Under the pieces are notes generated by a model. It ran no database searches and was not told the DNA's origin. It saw nothing but the letters and a program-made list of their open reading frames with translations. Source: Alphaproteobacteria bacterium (GTDB lineage Bacteria > Pseudomonadota > Alphaproteobacteria > GCA-2731375). From it: a stretch of DNA of 56,276 bases. How positions within the stretch are numbered: position 1 is the first letter of the stretch; each line of letters opens with the position of its first letter. A program made the translations under genes and the position numbers. Location: NCBI GenBank assembly GCA_030746635.1, contig JASLMH010000005.1, positions 1 through 56,276 of the forward strand. Reading direction: 5' to 3'. Positions 1 through 8,462 of this stretch are shown piece after piece.

Positions 1-55
1 CGAGGCGGGCCTGCAAGACGTCATTCGCAACAGCCTTAGGACGCTGGCGCGATGA
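1..55 (+). CDS. ruvA: RuvA C-terminal end (partial)
   Basis: Only the last 17 codons are in the window, in the frame that starts at base 2. They end in a short helix with the residues LRTLAR before the TGA at 53-55, which fits the C-terminal domain III of RuvA, the tetrameric Holliday-junction binding partner of RuvB. The stop overlaps the ruvB start (ATGA), the usual ruvA-ruvB coupling. The identification rests mostly on this position. The rest of the gene lies upstream of the window. Confidence 0.75.
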   Translation, partial: EAGLQDVIRNSLRTLAR

Positions 56-1122
56 CCGATGGCGGCGCACCGGACCGGTTGATCGGCACCGAGGCGGTCG
101 GCGCGGAGCAGCAGGACACCGGGTTGCGCCCGCAGGGCCTGGCCGAATTCGTCGGTCAGGCGGCCGAGAAGGGCAACCTTCGGGTCTTTATCGAGGCGGC
201 GCGCAGTCGTGGCGAGGCGCTGGATCACGTGCTGTTCCACGGCCCGCCCGGCCTGGGCAAGACGACGCTGGCGCAAATCGTCGCGCGCGAGCTGGGCGTC
301 TCGTTCCGCGCCACCTCGGGCCCGGTGATCGCCAAGGCCGGCGACCTGGCGGCGATCCTGACCCATTTGGAAGCCCGCGACGTTCTGTTCATCGATGAAA
401 TTCATCGTCTGAACCCGGCCGTGGAGGAGGTGCTGTACCCGGCCATGGAGGATTTCCAGCTGGACCTGGTGATCGGCGAGGGACCGGCGGCGCGCAACGT
501 CCGTATCGACCTGCCGCCCTTCACCCTGGTCGGCGCCACCACGCGTTCGGGCCTGATCACCACGCCGCTGCGGGAACGGTTCGGCATTCCGATCCGGTTG
601 AATTTCTACGAGGTCGACGAGCTGGAATCGATCGTGCGGCGCGGTGCCCGCCTGCTGGAGCTGGATCTCACCGGCGACGGCGCGCTGGAGATCGCCAAGC
701 GTTCGCGTGGCACGCCGCGGGTGGCGGTGCGGCTGCTGCGCCGGGTGCGGGACTTCGCCACCGTGGCCGGCGCCGACCGCATCGATGCGGTGAAGGCGGA
801 TGCGGCCCTGAATCGACTGGAGGTCGACCAGCGTGGCCTCGACGCCATGGACCGGCGCTATCTCGGCTGCATCGCGGAGGATTTCTCCGGCGGCCCGGTG
901 GGGGTGGAAACCCTGGCCGCCAGCCTGTCGGAACAGCGTGACGCGATCGAGGAAATCATCGAACCCTATCTGATCCAGCAGGCGCTGCTGCAGCGGACGC
1001 CGCGGGGGCGGGTGCTGACCCGGCATGGCTACGCGCATCTCGGCCTGGCGGTGCCTGACGGCATGGACCAGCAGTTGCGGATGCTGGCGATCGACGAGGC
1101 GGAAGGGGACGGCGATGGTTGA
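52..1122 (+). CDS. ruvB: Holliday junction branch migration ATPase RuvB
   Basis: RuvB is the AAA+ hexameric motor that drives branch migration of Holliday junctions with RuvA before RuvC cleavage. The 356-residue length is normal. The Walker A motif GPPGLGKT is at about residues 64-71, Walker B with DEIH at about 115-118, and the sensor/arginine-finger stretch [10 protein letters not shown]...LRERFG at about 161-178. A winged-helix DNA-binding domain follows, with TPRGR near the C-terminus. The ATG overlaps the ruvA stop, and the last 8 bases overlap the ybgC start, so the genes are probably translationally coupled. The family assignment is secure. Confidence 0.98.
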   Translation: MTDGGAPDRLIGTEAVGAEQQDTGLRPQGLAEFVGQAAEKGNLRVFIEAARSRGEALDHVLFHGPPGLGKTTLAQIVARELGVSFRATSGPVIAKAGDLAAILTHLEARDVLFIDEIHRLNPAVEEVLYPAMEDFQLDLVIGEGPAARNVRIDLPPFTLVGATTRSGLITTPLRERFGIPIRLNFYEVDELESIVRRGARLLELDLTGDGALEIAKRSRGTPRVAVRLLRRVRDFATVAGADRIDAVKADAALNRLEVDQRGLDAMDRRYLGCIAEDFSGGPVGVETLAASLSEQRDAIEEIIEPYLIQQALLQRTPRGRVLTRHGYAHLGLAVPDGMDQQLRMLAIDEAEGDGDG

Positions 1123-1567
1123 GCCGGTGCCGATCCACCCCACCGTCGCCGAGCATCGCTTCGCCGTCCGGGTGTATTGGGAAGATACCGATGCCGCCGG
1201 CATCGTCTACTACGCCAACTACCTGCGCTATCTGGAACGCGCGCGCAGCGATCTGGTGCGCCGGGCCGGGGTCGATCAGGCGGCGTTGCTGGCAGCCGAG
1301 GGCGTGGTCTTTCCGGTGCGCCGATGCGAGATCGACTATCTGCTGCCGGCCCGCCTGGATGACACCCTGGAAGTCCGCACCGTGCTGGACCGGGTCGGCG
1401 GCGCCAGCCTGGATCTGCGTCAGGACATCCATCGCGGTGACGAAACCCTGGTGCGGGCCGGAATTCGATTGGCCTGCATCGGACCGAACGGACGACCGCG
1501 ACGCCTGCCGGCGGAGGTGCGGGCGGCATTGGACGGACGACACAGTTTTGCCGGAAGGGACAAATAG
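1115..1567 (+). CDS. ybgC: Tol-Pal-associated acyl-CoA thioesterase YbgC
   Basis: This is a small hotdog-fold thioesterase (150 residues) of the 4-hydroxybenzoyl-CoA thioesterase class, found at the head of tol-pal operons. The active-site segment [20 protein letters not shown] is at residues 22-41, and the second Asp (D26) aligns with the catalytic Asp of the family. I chose the ATG at 1115 because the protein then begins a short distance before the first beta strand. It overlaps the end of ruvB by 8 bases. The stop TAG directly abuts the tolQ ATG. The family acts on acyl-CoA or acyl-ACP and has been linked to phospholipid metabolism. Confidence 0.95.
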   Translation: MVEPVPIHPTVAEHRFAVRVYWEDTDAAGIVYYANYLRYLERARSDLVRRAGVDQAALLAAEGVVFPVRRCEIDYLLPARLDDTLEVRTVLDRVGGASLDLRQDIHRGDETLVRAGIRLACIGPNGRPRRLPAEVRAALDGRHSFAGRDK

Positions 1568-2302
1568 ATGGAAAGCCAGGCAGTAGACGCCATAACGCTG
1601 GCCGGCTCGGTGGGCAGCACCGATTTATCGCTTTGGGGGCTGTTCAAGAAGGCCGACATCGTGGTCAAGGTGGTGATGATCTGTCTGATCGTCGCCTCAT
1701 TCTGGTGCTGGGCGATCATCTTCGAGAAGGCGTTCCGCTTTCGCCGATTGGTCACCCAGGCCGACGACTTCGAGGATTCATTCTGGTCCGGGGGCAGCCT
1801 CGAGGACCTTTATGACCGCATCGGCACCCGGCCCGATCACCCGATGGAATTGCTGTTCTCGTCGGCGATGCGCGAATGGCGGCGGTCGACCGCCAAGGGC
1901 CTGACCGACGACGATTCCCTGCGCGCCGGCATCAAGGAACGCATCCTGCAGGTCATGCACATCACCCTGAACCGCGAGATCGAACGCCTGGAACGCTATC
2001 TGGGCTTCCTGGCCACGGTCGGTTCGACGGCGCCGTTCATCGGGCTTTTCGGCACCGTCTGGGGGATCATGAATTCCTTCCAGGCGATCGCCCTGACCAA
2101 GAACACCAACCTCGCGGTGGTCGCGCCCGGCATCGCGGAAGCGTTGTTCGCCACGGCCCTGGGCCTGGTGGCGGCGATTCCGGCCGTCGTGGCCTACAAC
2201 AAATACTCCACCGACCTGGGCCGATATACCATCCGGCTGGAAGGGTTCGTCGGTGAGTTCGCCGCCATTCTATCGCGGCAACTGGACGAACGGAGCGAGT
2301 GA
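1568..2302 (+). CDS. tolQ: Tol-Pal inner-membrane proton-channel subunit TolQ
   Basis: TolQ belongs to the MotA/TolQ/ExbB family. With TolR it forms the proton-motive-force-driven stator that energises TolA. The 244 residues show three membrane segments, at about 30-52, 146-170 and 183-210. Segments two and three carry the conserved small-residue and Thr/Pro pattern (TVGSTAPFIGLFGTVWGI, then GIAEALFATALGLVAAIP). The ATG lies directly after the ybgC stop, and the TGA overlaps the tolR ATG by one base. It belongs to the complete tolQRAB-pal-cpoB set that supports outer-membrane constriction at division. Confidence 0.97.
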   Translation: MESQAVDAITLAGSVGSTDLSLWGLFKKADIVVKVVMICLIVASFWCWAIIFEKAFRFRRLVTQADDFEDSFWSGGSLEDLYDRIGTRPDHPMELLFSSAMREWRRSTAKGLTDDDSLRAGIKERILQVMHITLNREIERLERYLGFLATVGSTAPFIGLFGTVWGIMNSFQAIALTKNTNLAVVAPGIAEALFATALGLVAAIPAVVAYNKYSTDLGRYTIRLEGFVGEFAAILSRQLDERSE

Positions 2303-2745
2303 TGGCCGGGCCCTTCCTGAATTCCGGTGGCGGTAGGCGGCGGCCCGGTGAACACCGCCCGATGTCGGAAATCAACGTCACCCCCTTCGTCGATGTCATG
2401 CTGGTGCTGTTGGTGGTGTTCATGATCACGGCGCCACTATTGACCGTCGGCGTGCCGGTCGATCTGCCGCAGACGGTGGCCGACACCTTGGAAGGCAACC
2501 AGGAACCGCTGATCATCTCGGTCGACTCCGACGGCAAGATCTTCTTGCAGGAGACCGAGGTGAAGCTGCCCGATCTGGTGCCGCGCCTGATCGCCATCGG
2601 CGAGAACCAGACCTCGCGGCGGCTTTTCCTGCGGGCCGACAAGGGCGTCAACTACGGCGCCGTCATGCAGGTCATGGGCACCGTCAACGCCGCCGGCTTC
2701 ACCAAGATGGCCCTGGTGGCTCAGGCGCCGAAGAGCGGGGAGTGA
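2302..2745 (+). CDS. tolR: Tol-Pal inner-membrane subunit TolR
   Basis: TolR belongs to the ExbD/TolR family and has 147 residues with one N-terminal membrane anchor at about 26-46. Asp31 lies in the sequence PFVDVMLVLLVVFM and matches the proton-carrying Asp of the family. A periplasmic domain follows and ends with the family-typical segment VMQVMGTVNAAGFTKMALV. I chose the ATG at 2302 over an in-frame GTG at 2299, because the ATG overlaps the tolQ stop as TGATG. It works with TolQ and TolA. Confidence 0.96.
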   Translation: MAGPFLNSGGGRRRPGEHRPMSEINVTPFVDVMLVLLVVFMITAPLLTVGVPVDLPQTVADTLEGNQEPLIISVDSDGKIFLQETEVKLPDLVPRLIAIGENQTSRRLFLRADKGVNYGAVMQVMGTVNAAGFTKMALVAQAPKSGE

Positions 2746-2752
2746 CACATCG

Positions 2753-3697
2753 GTGCGAACCGGTATCACCATATCGACGTTTCTGCATGTCGGCGCCTTG
2801 TTCGCGGTCTATTACGGCGTGCCGGAACTGCTTGATCGGCCGGTGATCGAGGAGCATCCGATCATTGTCGATCTGGTGACCATCGCCGAGGAGACGATCT
2901 CGCAGCGCCCGCCCGAACCGACGCCCAAGGAAACGGAGAAGGTGAAGGAGCCGCCGCCCGAACCGCCGAAACCGGAACCGAAGAAATCCGTCGCGGCCCC
3001 GCCACCACCACCGCCGCCGCAAGCGTCGCCACCGGTGCCGGACAAGCCCAAGGCCGTGGCGATGCCGGAGCCTGAGGTGCCGAAAGAGAAGCCGAAACTA
3101 CGGCGCGAGGTGGTGCCGCTGCCGAAACCGGTGCCGGTGACCAAGCCGAAGCCGCCGAAGGCCGACCAACGCCTGGAAACGACGCGGGCATTCCGGACCA
3201 TGCCGAAGCCGCGTAGCAAGCCAAAACCCCGGCACCGGCGGTTCAGCACCGATCGGATCGCCGCTTTGCTGGACAAGGACCAGGAGAAGAAGCGAACAGA
3301 GTCGTCGTCAAACGAGCCGGCGCGCAAGACGGCACCATCAACGCCGGCAGTGGCGCGGACATTGGATGACCGGCTGAGCATGAGTGAAATGGACGCCATC
3401 ATCAACGCCATCAAGCAACAAATCCACGATTGTTGGTCGATTACGGCCGGAGCGAGGAACGCCGCGGACCTGAAGGTTCGGATCAAGTTTTTCCTGAATT
3501 CCGACGGCTCCGTGGAAGGCAATCCCGAAATCATCAGTAGTCCGCGCGATGACGATCCATTCTACCAGGCTGCGGCGGATAGTGCTCGGCGTGCGGTATT
3601 GTCTTGCAGCCCATTTCGGGGTCTTCCAGTAAAGAAGTATACGCACTGGCGTGAGCTAATTTTGACCTTCGATCCGCGTGAAGTGATGGGCGGATAG
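2753..3697 (+). CDS. tolA: Cell envelope protein TolA (TolA/TonB C-terminal family)
   Basis: TolA spans the periplasm and links the TolQR motor to TolB and Pal. The start is GTG. A membrane segment lies at about residues 6-24. A long Pro/Lys/Glu-rich linker covers about 55-160, and a compact C-terminal domain from about 200 includes KQQIHDCW and a late SLR-like segment typical of the TolA/TonB C-domain. The linker is dominated by proline repeats rather than the Ala/Lys/Glu helix of E. coli TolA, which is common in alphaproteobacteria. It follows tolR after 7 bases. A 29-base gap to tolB has no clear terminator. Confidence 0.92.
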   Translation: MRTGITISTFLHVGALFAVYYGVPELLDRPVIEEHPIIVDLVTIAEETISQRPPEPTPKETEKVKEPPPEPPKPEPKKSVAAPPPPPPPQASPPVPDKPKAVAMPEPEVPKEKPKLRREVVPLPKPVPVTKPKPPKADQRLETTRAFRTMPKPRSKPKPRHRRFSTDRIAALLDKDQEKKRTESSSNEPARKTAPSTPAVARTLDDRLSMSEMDAIINAIKQQIHDCWSITAGARNAADLKVRIKFFLNSDGSVEGNPEIISSPRDDDPFYQAAADSARRAVLSCSPFRGLPVKKYTHWRELILTFDPREVMGG

Positions 3698-3726
3698 GGT
3701 GACGGGAAAGCTAGGATAGGCAAGTG

Positions 3727-5070
3727 ATGCGGATGTTATTTTTGCGATGGATGCCGGCTGTTTTGGGTCTGCTGTGGCTGGCGGCGACGGCCGATCCGGC
3801 GCGGGCGGCGTTGGAGATCGACATCACCAGGGGCAACGTCGATCCGTTGCCGATCGCGATCCCCGATTTTCATGCCGGCGACGGCGCGGGCGACCGCGGC
3901 AAGGACATGGCCCAGGTGATTACCGCCAATCTGGACCGATCGGGGTTGTTCCAACCGCTCGATCCGCGGGCCTTCATTCAAACGGTGGAATCTTTGCAGG
4001 CGCGGCCGAGATTCGCCGATTGGCGCCTGATCAAGGCCCAGGCCCTGGTTTCCGGCAAGGTGGAGGTGCAAGCCGACGGACGACTGCGGGTGGAATTCCG
4101 CCTATGGGACGTGCTGGCCGGCGAACAGATGACCGGCCTGGTTTATTTCACCACGCCGGGCAACTGGCGACGCATCGCCCATGTCATATCCGATGCGATC
4201 TATAAGCGCCTGACCGGCGAGGAGGGGTATTTCGACACCCGTATCGTCTACGTCGCCGAGAGCGGCCGGCGTGATCGGCGCGTCAAGCGGCTGGCGATCA
4301 TGGATCAGGATGGCGCCGCGCACCGCTTCCTGACCGACGGCAGCTACCTTGTCCTGACCCCCCGTTTCTCGCCCTCGCGTCAGGAGATCACCTATCTGTC
4401 CTATTACCGGGACACACCGCGGGTCTATTTGTACAACATCGATACCGGCCGACAGGAAGTCCTGGGCGACTTTCCGGGCATGACCTATGCGCCGCGCTTT
4501 TCGCCGGACGGCAACAAAGTGATCATGAGCATGGCGCGGGACGGCAAATCGAATGTCTACGCCATGGATCTGCGGACCCGGGCGATCAATCGACTGACCT
4601 CGGGCCCGGCGATCGATACCTCGCCCTGCTATTCGCCGGACGGCAAGCAGGTGGTCTTCAATTCCGATCGCGGCGGCAGCCAGCAGCTCTATGTGATGAA
4701 TGCCGACGGCGGCGATGTGCGCCGCATCAGTTTCGGCGACGGGCGCTATGCCACGCCGGTCTGGTCGCCGCGCGGCGATCTGGTCGCCTTCACCAAGATG
4801 CGCAAGGGTACCTTCTTCATCGGCGTCATGCGGCCCGACGGCAGCGGCGAGAGAATCCTATCCGAGAGTTTCCTGGACGAGGGGCCGACCTGGGCGCCGA
4901 ATGGCCGGGTTTTGATGTTTTTCCGTCAGGAACCGGCACGCAAGGGTGGCAGGGGCGGACGCACCCGGTTGTGGTCGGTTGACCTGACCGGCTACAACGA
5001 ACGCGAAATCGTTACCCCGATCGATGCGTCCGATCCCGCTTGGTCGCCGCTAAGCCCCTTGAATCGTTAA
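3727..5070 (+). CDS. tolB: Periplasmic Tol-Pal translocation protein TolB
   Basis: TolB is a periplasmic beta-propeller that binds Pal and TolA. The 447 residues begin with a signal peptide (about 1-26, ending ...ADPARA before ALEIDI). The TolB N-terminal domain runs to about residue 165, and repeated propeller blades with the SPDGK/SPRGD type motif follow (for example at about residues 260, 300 and 345). I prefer the ATG at 3727 to an in-frame GTG at 3724, because it puts the basic n-region of the signal peptide at the terminus. The gene sits between tolA and pal as expected. Confidence 0.96.
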   Translation: MRMLFLRWMPAVLGLLWLAATADPARAALEIDITRGNVDPLPIAIPDFHAGDGAGDRGKDMAQVITANLDRSGLFQPLDPRAFIQTVESLQARPRFADWRLIKAQALVSGKVEVQADGRLRVEFRLWDVLAGEQMTGLVYFTTPGNWRRIAHVISDAIYKRLTGEEGYFDTRIVYVAESGRRDRRVKRLAIMDQDGAAHRFLTDGSYLVLTPRFSPSRQEITYLSYYRDTPRVYLYNIDTGRQEVLGDFPGMTYAPRFSPDGNKVIMSMARDGKSNVYAMDLRTRAINRLTSGPAIDTSPCYSPDGKQVVFNSDRGGSQQLYVMNADGGDVRRISFGDGRYATPVWSPRGDLVAFTKMRKGTFFIGVMRPDGSGERILSESFLDEGPTWAPNGRVLMFFRQEPARKGGRGGRTRLWSVDLTGYNEREIVTPIDASDPAWSPLSPLNR

Positions 5071-5280
5071 GTGATCGCCGCTACAGTCGGCGCCGAGTCG
5101 AACCGAGGGATTGCACATACCGAAGCAGGTTACCATCAGACCGCCGGCATGCCGGTCGAAGACGTTTCGCGGTGGCGATCGAAACGGCGGTTGTGAAATT
5201 GATGCTGCCACTGTATGCGTTGCGTTGGCTTGTTTGGCGCTACCCATTGCGGCGTGAGCCGAGAAAAAGGAGTGGTCTCG

Positions 5281-5823
5281 ATGGTCTTTGAGAAATTTGG
5301 GCTGAAAGCCGTGAGCATGGCAGCGGTCATGCTCTTGGTCGCGGCCTGTGAAACGCCGGTTGAGGAAAAGGCTGAAACGTCGGGAACCGGGGCGGCGCAA
5401 CAGAAAACCACGACGGCGGCGGCACCCAAGGCCGAACCGAAGGTCACCATGGAAAGCAAGGTGATTCCGGGTAGCCAGGAGGACCTAGTCCTCAACGTCG
5501 GCGATCGCGTGTTTTTCGATTTCGACAAATCCGATCTCAAGCAGAAGGCGCGTCAGACCGTCGAGCGCTGGAGCGAGTGGATGAAGCAGCATCCGGCGGT
5601 GACGGTGACCGTGCAGGGCCATTGCGATGAACGCGGCACCCGCGAATACAACCTTGGCCTGGGCGAACGGCGCGCGGATTCGGTGCGCAAGTACCTGATC
5701 GCCCTCGGCGTCAACGCCGATCGGGTCGGCACGATCTCCTATGGCAAGGAGCGGCCGGTATGTGTCAGCAGTAACGAAGGTTGCTGGTCGCAAAACCGCC
5801 GCGGGGTGATGGTGGTCAACTAG
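5281..5823 (+). CDS. pal: Peptidoglycan-associated lipoprotein Pal
   Basis: Pal is an outer-membrane lipoprotein that anchors the envelope to peptidoglycan and interacts with TolB and TolA. The ATG at 5281 is chosen because AAGGAG lies 8 bases upstream (5267-5272) and because it gives a proper lipoprotein signal with lipobox LVAAC (Cys23). An in-frame start at 5215 would add a non-signal extension. A linker rich in Ala, Lys and Thr leads to an OmpA-like domain from about residue 72, with GHCDERGT and YNLGLGERRA carrying the Asp and Arg that bind diaminopimelate. The protein has 180 residues. The 210 bases upstream (5071-5280) hold no other gene. Confidence 0.97.
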   Translation: MVFEKFGLKAVSMAAVMLLVAACETPVEEKAETSGTGAAQQKTTTAAAPKAEPKVTMESKVIPGSQEDLVLNVGDRVFFDFDKSDLKQKARQTVERWSEWMKQHPAVTVTVQGHCDERGTREYNLGLGERRADSVRKYLIALGVNADRVGTISYGKERPVCVSSNEGCWSQNRRGVMVVN

Positions 5824-5855
5824 ACCCTCCGCCGACCATCGCGCCAGCCAACAAA

Positions 5856-5900
5856 CGGGCCTGTCCATCGGCCGCCGGAGACGGCGCCGGGGCAGGCCCG
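5856..5900 (+). terminator. Hairpin downstream of pal, possible terminator
   Basis: CGGGCCTG (5856-5863) pairs exactly with CAGGCCCG (5893-5900), and the stem can extend inward by three more pairs including one G-U. The intervening loop is itself GC-rich. No T-run follows, so this is at best a Rho-independent-like or attenuating structure. Its place just after the pal stop, and just before a promoter-like sequence, suggests that tolQRAB-pal transcription partly ends here. Confidence 0.4.
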
Positions 5901-5906
5901 CACTAT

Positions 5907-5935
5907 TTGGGCCAGAAGGACGGCGCGGCTATAAT
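5907..5935 (+). promoter_or_regulatory. Candidate promoter for cpoB
   Basis: TTGGGC (5907-5912) is followed after exactly 17 bases by a consensus TATAAT (5930-5935), in the intergenic space between pal and cpoB. The -10 matches the sigma-70 consensus fully, and the -35 matches 3 of 6. It lies about 58 bases upstream of the cpoB ATG. This is a pattern match only. Confidence 0.45.
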
Positions 5936-5993
5936 TCGGACACATTCATTTGTTAGGGAGCCTAGCTCCAGCACCATCGGCTGATAGGAACCA

Positions 5994-6953
5994 ATGTCTT
6001 CCGCGCGTCGCCAATCCGTTTCGCAGCAAAAGTCATCGACCGGCCGTAGGGCGGTGGCCTTGGCCATGGCTTGCGCCCTGTGGTCGGCGCCGGCTTTGTC
6101 GCAGAGCACAGACGTACAGCCGCTTTTGCAGCGGCTCGACCGGTTGGAACGCGATCTCAAGGACATCCAGCGCGCCGTCTATCGCGGCGAAAAGCCGCCC
6201 ACGCCAAAGCCAGGGGCCGGCGCGCCGGCGAAAGACAAACCGGTGGGCACCGGGCGTCTGGTCGATGCGGAAATCCGTCTAAGCCGCCTGCAAAGCGATA
6301 TGCGCTCCTTGACGGGACAACTCGAAGAGGTTCAGCACGGCATTCGCACGGTGCGCAATCGGCTGGATGCCCTGGTCAAGGATGTCGATTTCCGCCTCGG
6401 CGAGCTCGAACGGCGGATGGCGGCGATGGCCAAGCCGGCGACGCCGGCGGAGCAAGCCGCGGCGACCGCCGGGGCGGAAGCCGAGGGCGGCAAGCCGGCG
6501 GCGGCGCCGGCCGGCGATGGCCAGGCGACCCCGGCCAAGGTGGCGAAGGCGTCGGTTCTGCCCGACGGGTCCCCGATGGAGCGTTACAAATACGCCTATT
6601 CGCTGTTGGTCAAACTGCGCTTCGACGAGGCCGAGGTGGCCTTTCAGGAATTTCTGGCGGCCCATGCCGAGGACAAGCTGGCGGGCAATGCGCAATATTG
6701 GCTGGGCGAGACCTATTATACCCGGAACAAGCTGCAGGAGGCGGCGCGGGCCTTCCTGGAAGGGGTGCGGCGCTATCCCGACAGCAACAAGGCGCCGGAC
6801 ACAATATTGAAACTTGCCATTACCCTGCGCAAACTTGGCCAGCGGGAGGAAGCCTGCAGCGCCCTGAGCGAATTGCAGGACCGCTTCCCCGATCCCACGG
6901 CGCGGCTGCGCCGCCTGATGCAGAACGAATTGAAGGCGGCAACTTGCGGTTGA
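5994..6953 (+). CDS. cpoB: Cell division coordinator CpoB (YbgF), TPR protein
   Basis: CpoB is a periplasmic protein that links peptidoglycan synthesis to Tol-Pal-driven outer-membrane constriction. The 319-residue product has an N-terminal signal sequence (about 19-37, cleavage probably near ALS-QS). A coiled-coil region (about 40-140, heptad-rich, for example LLQRLDRLERDL) and an Ala/Pro/Gly linker follow. Tetratricopeptide repeats cover about 195-315, including the NAQYWLGETYY segment typical of YbgF. GGAA lies just before the ATG. It is the last tol-pal gene and is followed by tilS after 32 bases. Confidence 0.95.
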   Translation: MSSARRQSVSQQKSSTGRRAVALAMACALWSAPALSQSTDVQPLLQRLDRLERDLKDIQRAVYRGEKPPTPKPGAGAPAKDKPVGTGRLVDAEIRLSRLQSDMRSLTGQLEEVQHGIRTVRNRLDALVKDVDFRLGELERRMAAMAKPATPAEQAAATAGAEAEGGKPAAAPAGDGQATPAKVAKASVLPDGSPMERYKYAYSLLVKLRFDEAEVAFQEFLAAHAEDKLAGNAQYWLGETYYTRNKLQEAARAFLEGVRRYPDSNKAPDTILKLAITLRKLGQREEACSALSELQDRFPDPTARLRRLMQNELKAATCG

Positions 6954-6985
6954 CGGCCGAGGCGCCAGGTACCGATACCCGGACC

Positions 6986-8323
6986 ATGGATATTTCCGCC
7001 CCCGACGGCCGCGCCGTCGGCGCGCGGGCATTTGCCGATCTGATGCGACCGCTGGGCCCATTCGAGGCCGCGCCGACCCTGGCGGTGGCGGTGTCGGGCG
7101 GCGCCGACAGCATGGCCCTGGCGCTGCTGGCGGCTGCTTGGTCGGGCCGGCGTGGCGGCCGGGCCATCGCCCTGACGGTCGAACATGGCCTGCGCCCCGG
7201 CTCGGCGGCGGAGGCCAGACAGGTGCGGGAATGGCTGGCGGACCATGCCATCGCCCATCACATTCTGCGCTGGCGCGGCCCGAAACCGACGGCCGGGATG
7301 CAGGCGGCGGCGCGTCGGGCGCGCTATGATTTGTTGAGCGCCTGGTGCCGACGGCACGGCTGTCTGCACCTGTTGACCGCGCACCACCGGAATGATCAGG
7401 CGGAGACGCTGGCGATGCGGTTGCGGCGCGGCACCGGCGTCGAGGGCCTGGCCGGTATGCCGGCGGTCCGCGCCCTGCCGGGGGTCCGCCTGCTGCGTCC
7501 CTTGTTGAGCCACAGCCGGGCCGATCTGATCGCCACCTTGGCGAAGCGTCGGCAGGCCTGGCTGGAAGACCCGAGCAACCAGAATCCGGTTTTCGCCCGG
7601 ATCCGGGAACGACGCTATCTAAGGGCGGTCGACGACGACGACGCGACGACGGCGAATTTGCTCCGCCTGGCGGACGAGGCCGCCTCGCTGCGCCAGACGA
7701 TCGAGGCCGCGGTCGCCGATCTGGCGGCGTCGGCGGTGTCGCTACACCCGGCCGGGTTTTGCCTATTGGACCCCCGCGCCTGCCGGGGCGCCGGTTCGGC
7801 GCTGACCTCGCGGCTGTTGGCGCAGGTTCTGGTCAGTATCGGCGGTGGCGACTTTCGGCCCCGGCGCGATCGTTTGCATCCGCTGTGCGATGCGGTTTTC
7901 AATGGCGGCCTGGAGGCCGGCCGGACCCTGGCCGGATGCCGCCTGCTGCCGTACCGGGGACGGCTTTTGATCTGCCGCGAGCCGGGCCGGCTGCCGGCGG
8001 CGCTGACGATCCAGGACGGGCGACCGCGGCGTTGGGATCGTTTCAAGGTGTGGTTGGATGCCGATGCCGGCGATGGGTGCTTGTGGGTGGGCGCCTTGGG
8101 CGCGGATGGCTGGCGCCAGGTTCGTGATCGGACGGCGATCCGGCTGCCGGGGCCGGTGCCGCCGAGCCTGCCGGCGCTACGCCTGGGCGACCGGGTGCTG
8201 GCGGTGCCCCATCTTGGCCCGCTGGCCGGCGAACCGGCCGGGATTCCGCAATTCGCGGCACAATTCGCCCCGCCCCGGGCGTTGAACGAAAACGGTCTGG
8301 CGGTCGTCCGGGCGGTTGTCTAA
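6986..8323 (+). CDS. tilS: tRNA(Ile)-lysidine synthase TilS
   Basis: TilS modifies C34 of the minor tRNA-Ile (CAU anticodon) to lysidine using ATP, so that it reads AUA. The 445-residue protein has the PP-loop motif SGGADS at about residues 37-42 in the first Rossmann-type domain, then TAHHRNDQAET and the RxGxxGLAGM segment characteristic of TilS. The C-terminal region is less conserved. I chose the ATG at 6986. An in-frame TTG at 6950, overlapping the cpoB stop, would add 12 residues and is possible. The order cpoB-tilS-ftsH is common in alphaproteobacteria. Confidence 0.95.
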   Translation: MDISAPDGRAVGARAFADLMRPLGPFEAAPTLAVAVSGGADSMALALLAAAWSGRRGGRAIALTVEHGLRPGSAAEARQVREWLADHAIAHHILRWRGPKPTAGMQAAARRARYDLLSAWCRRHGCLHLLTAHHRNDQAETLAMRLRRGTGVEGLAGMPAVRALPGVRLLRPLLSHSRADLIATLAKRRQAWLEDPSNQNPVFARIRERRYLRAVDDDDATTANLLRLADEAASLRQTIEAAVADLAASAVSLHPAGFCLLDPRACRGAGSALTSRLLAQVLVSIGGGDFRPRRDRLHPLCDAVFNGGLEAGRTLAGCRLLPYRGRLLICREPGRLPAALTIQDGRPRRWDRFKVWLDADAGDGCLWVGALGADGWRQVRDRTAIRLPGPVPPSLPALRLGDRVLAVPHLGPLAGEPAGIPQFAAQFAPPRALNENGLAVVRAVV

Positions 8324-8462
8324 TGGCGTCTTAGCATTATCTTTATGGAAACAGCCTAACATGGTGTAATGGTTCGGCTCGCCGGATGGCGGGAAACCTG
8401 TAGGTTGGCGTCGACGCAAGACCGGAAATCGGCGGTAGTGGACCGCGGGAGAAGGAAGCAAG

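Noticed and set aside
5139-5157. Short GACCG...CGGTC hairpin between tolB and pal
   Set aside because: The stem is only five pairs with no T-run, and the inner CCGGCATGCCGG palindrome is likely chance in this composition.
6071-6985. N-terminal extension of the tilS frame over cpoB
   Set aside because: The frame is open but low-complexity and unrelated to TilS. The true TilS begins near 6986.
8342-8370. Possible promoter for ftsH (TTTATG-N17-TGTAAT)
   Set aside because: The -35 match is only half, and I see no heat-shock type consensus, so I do not report it as a feature.
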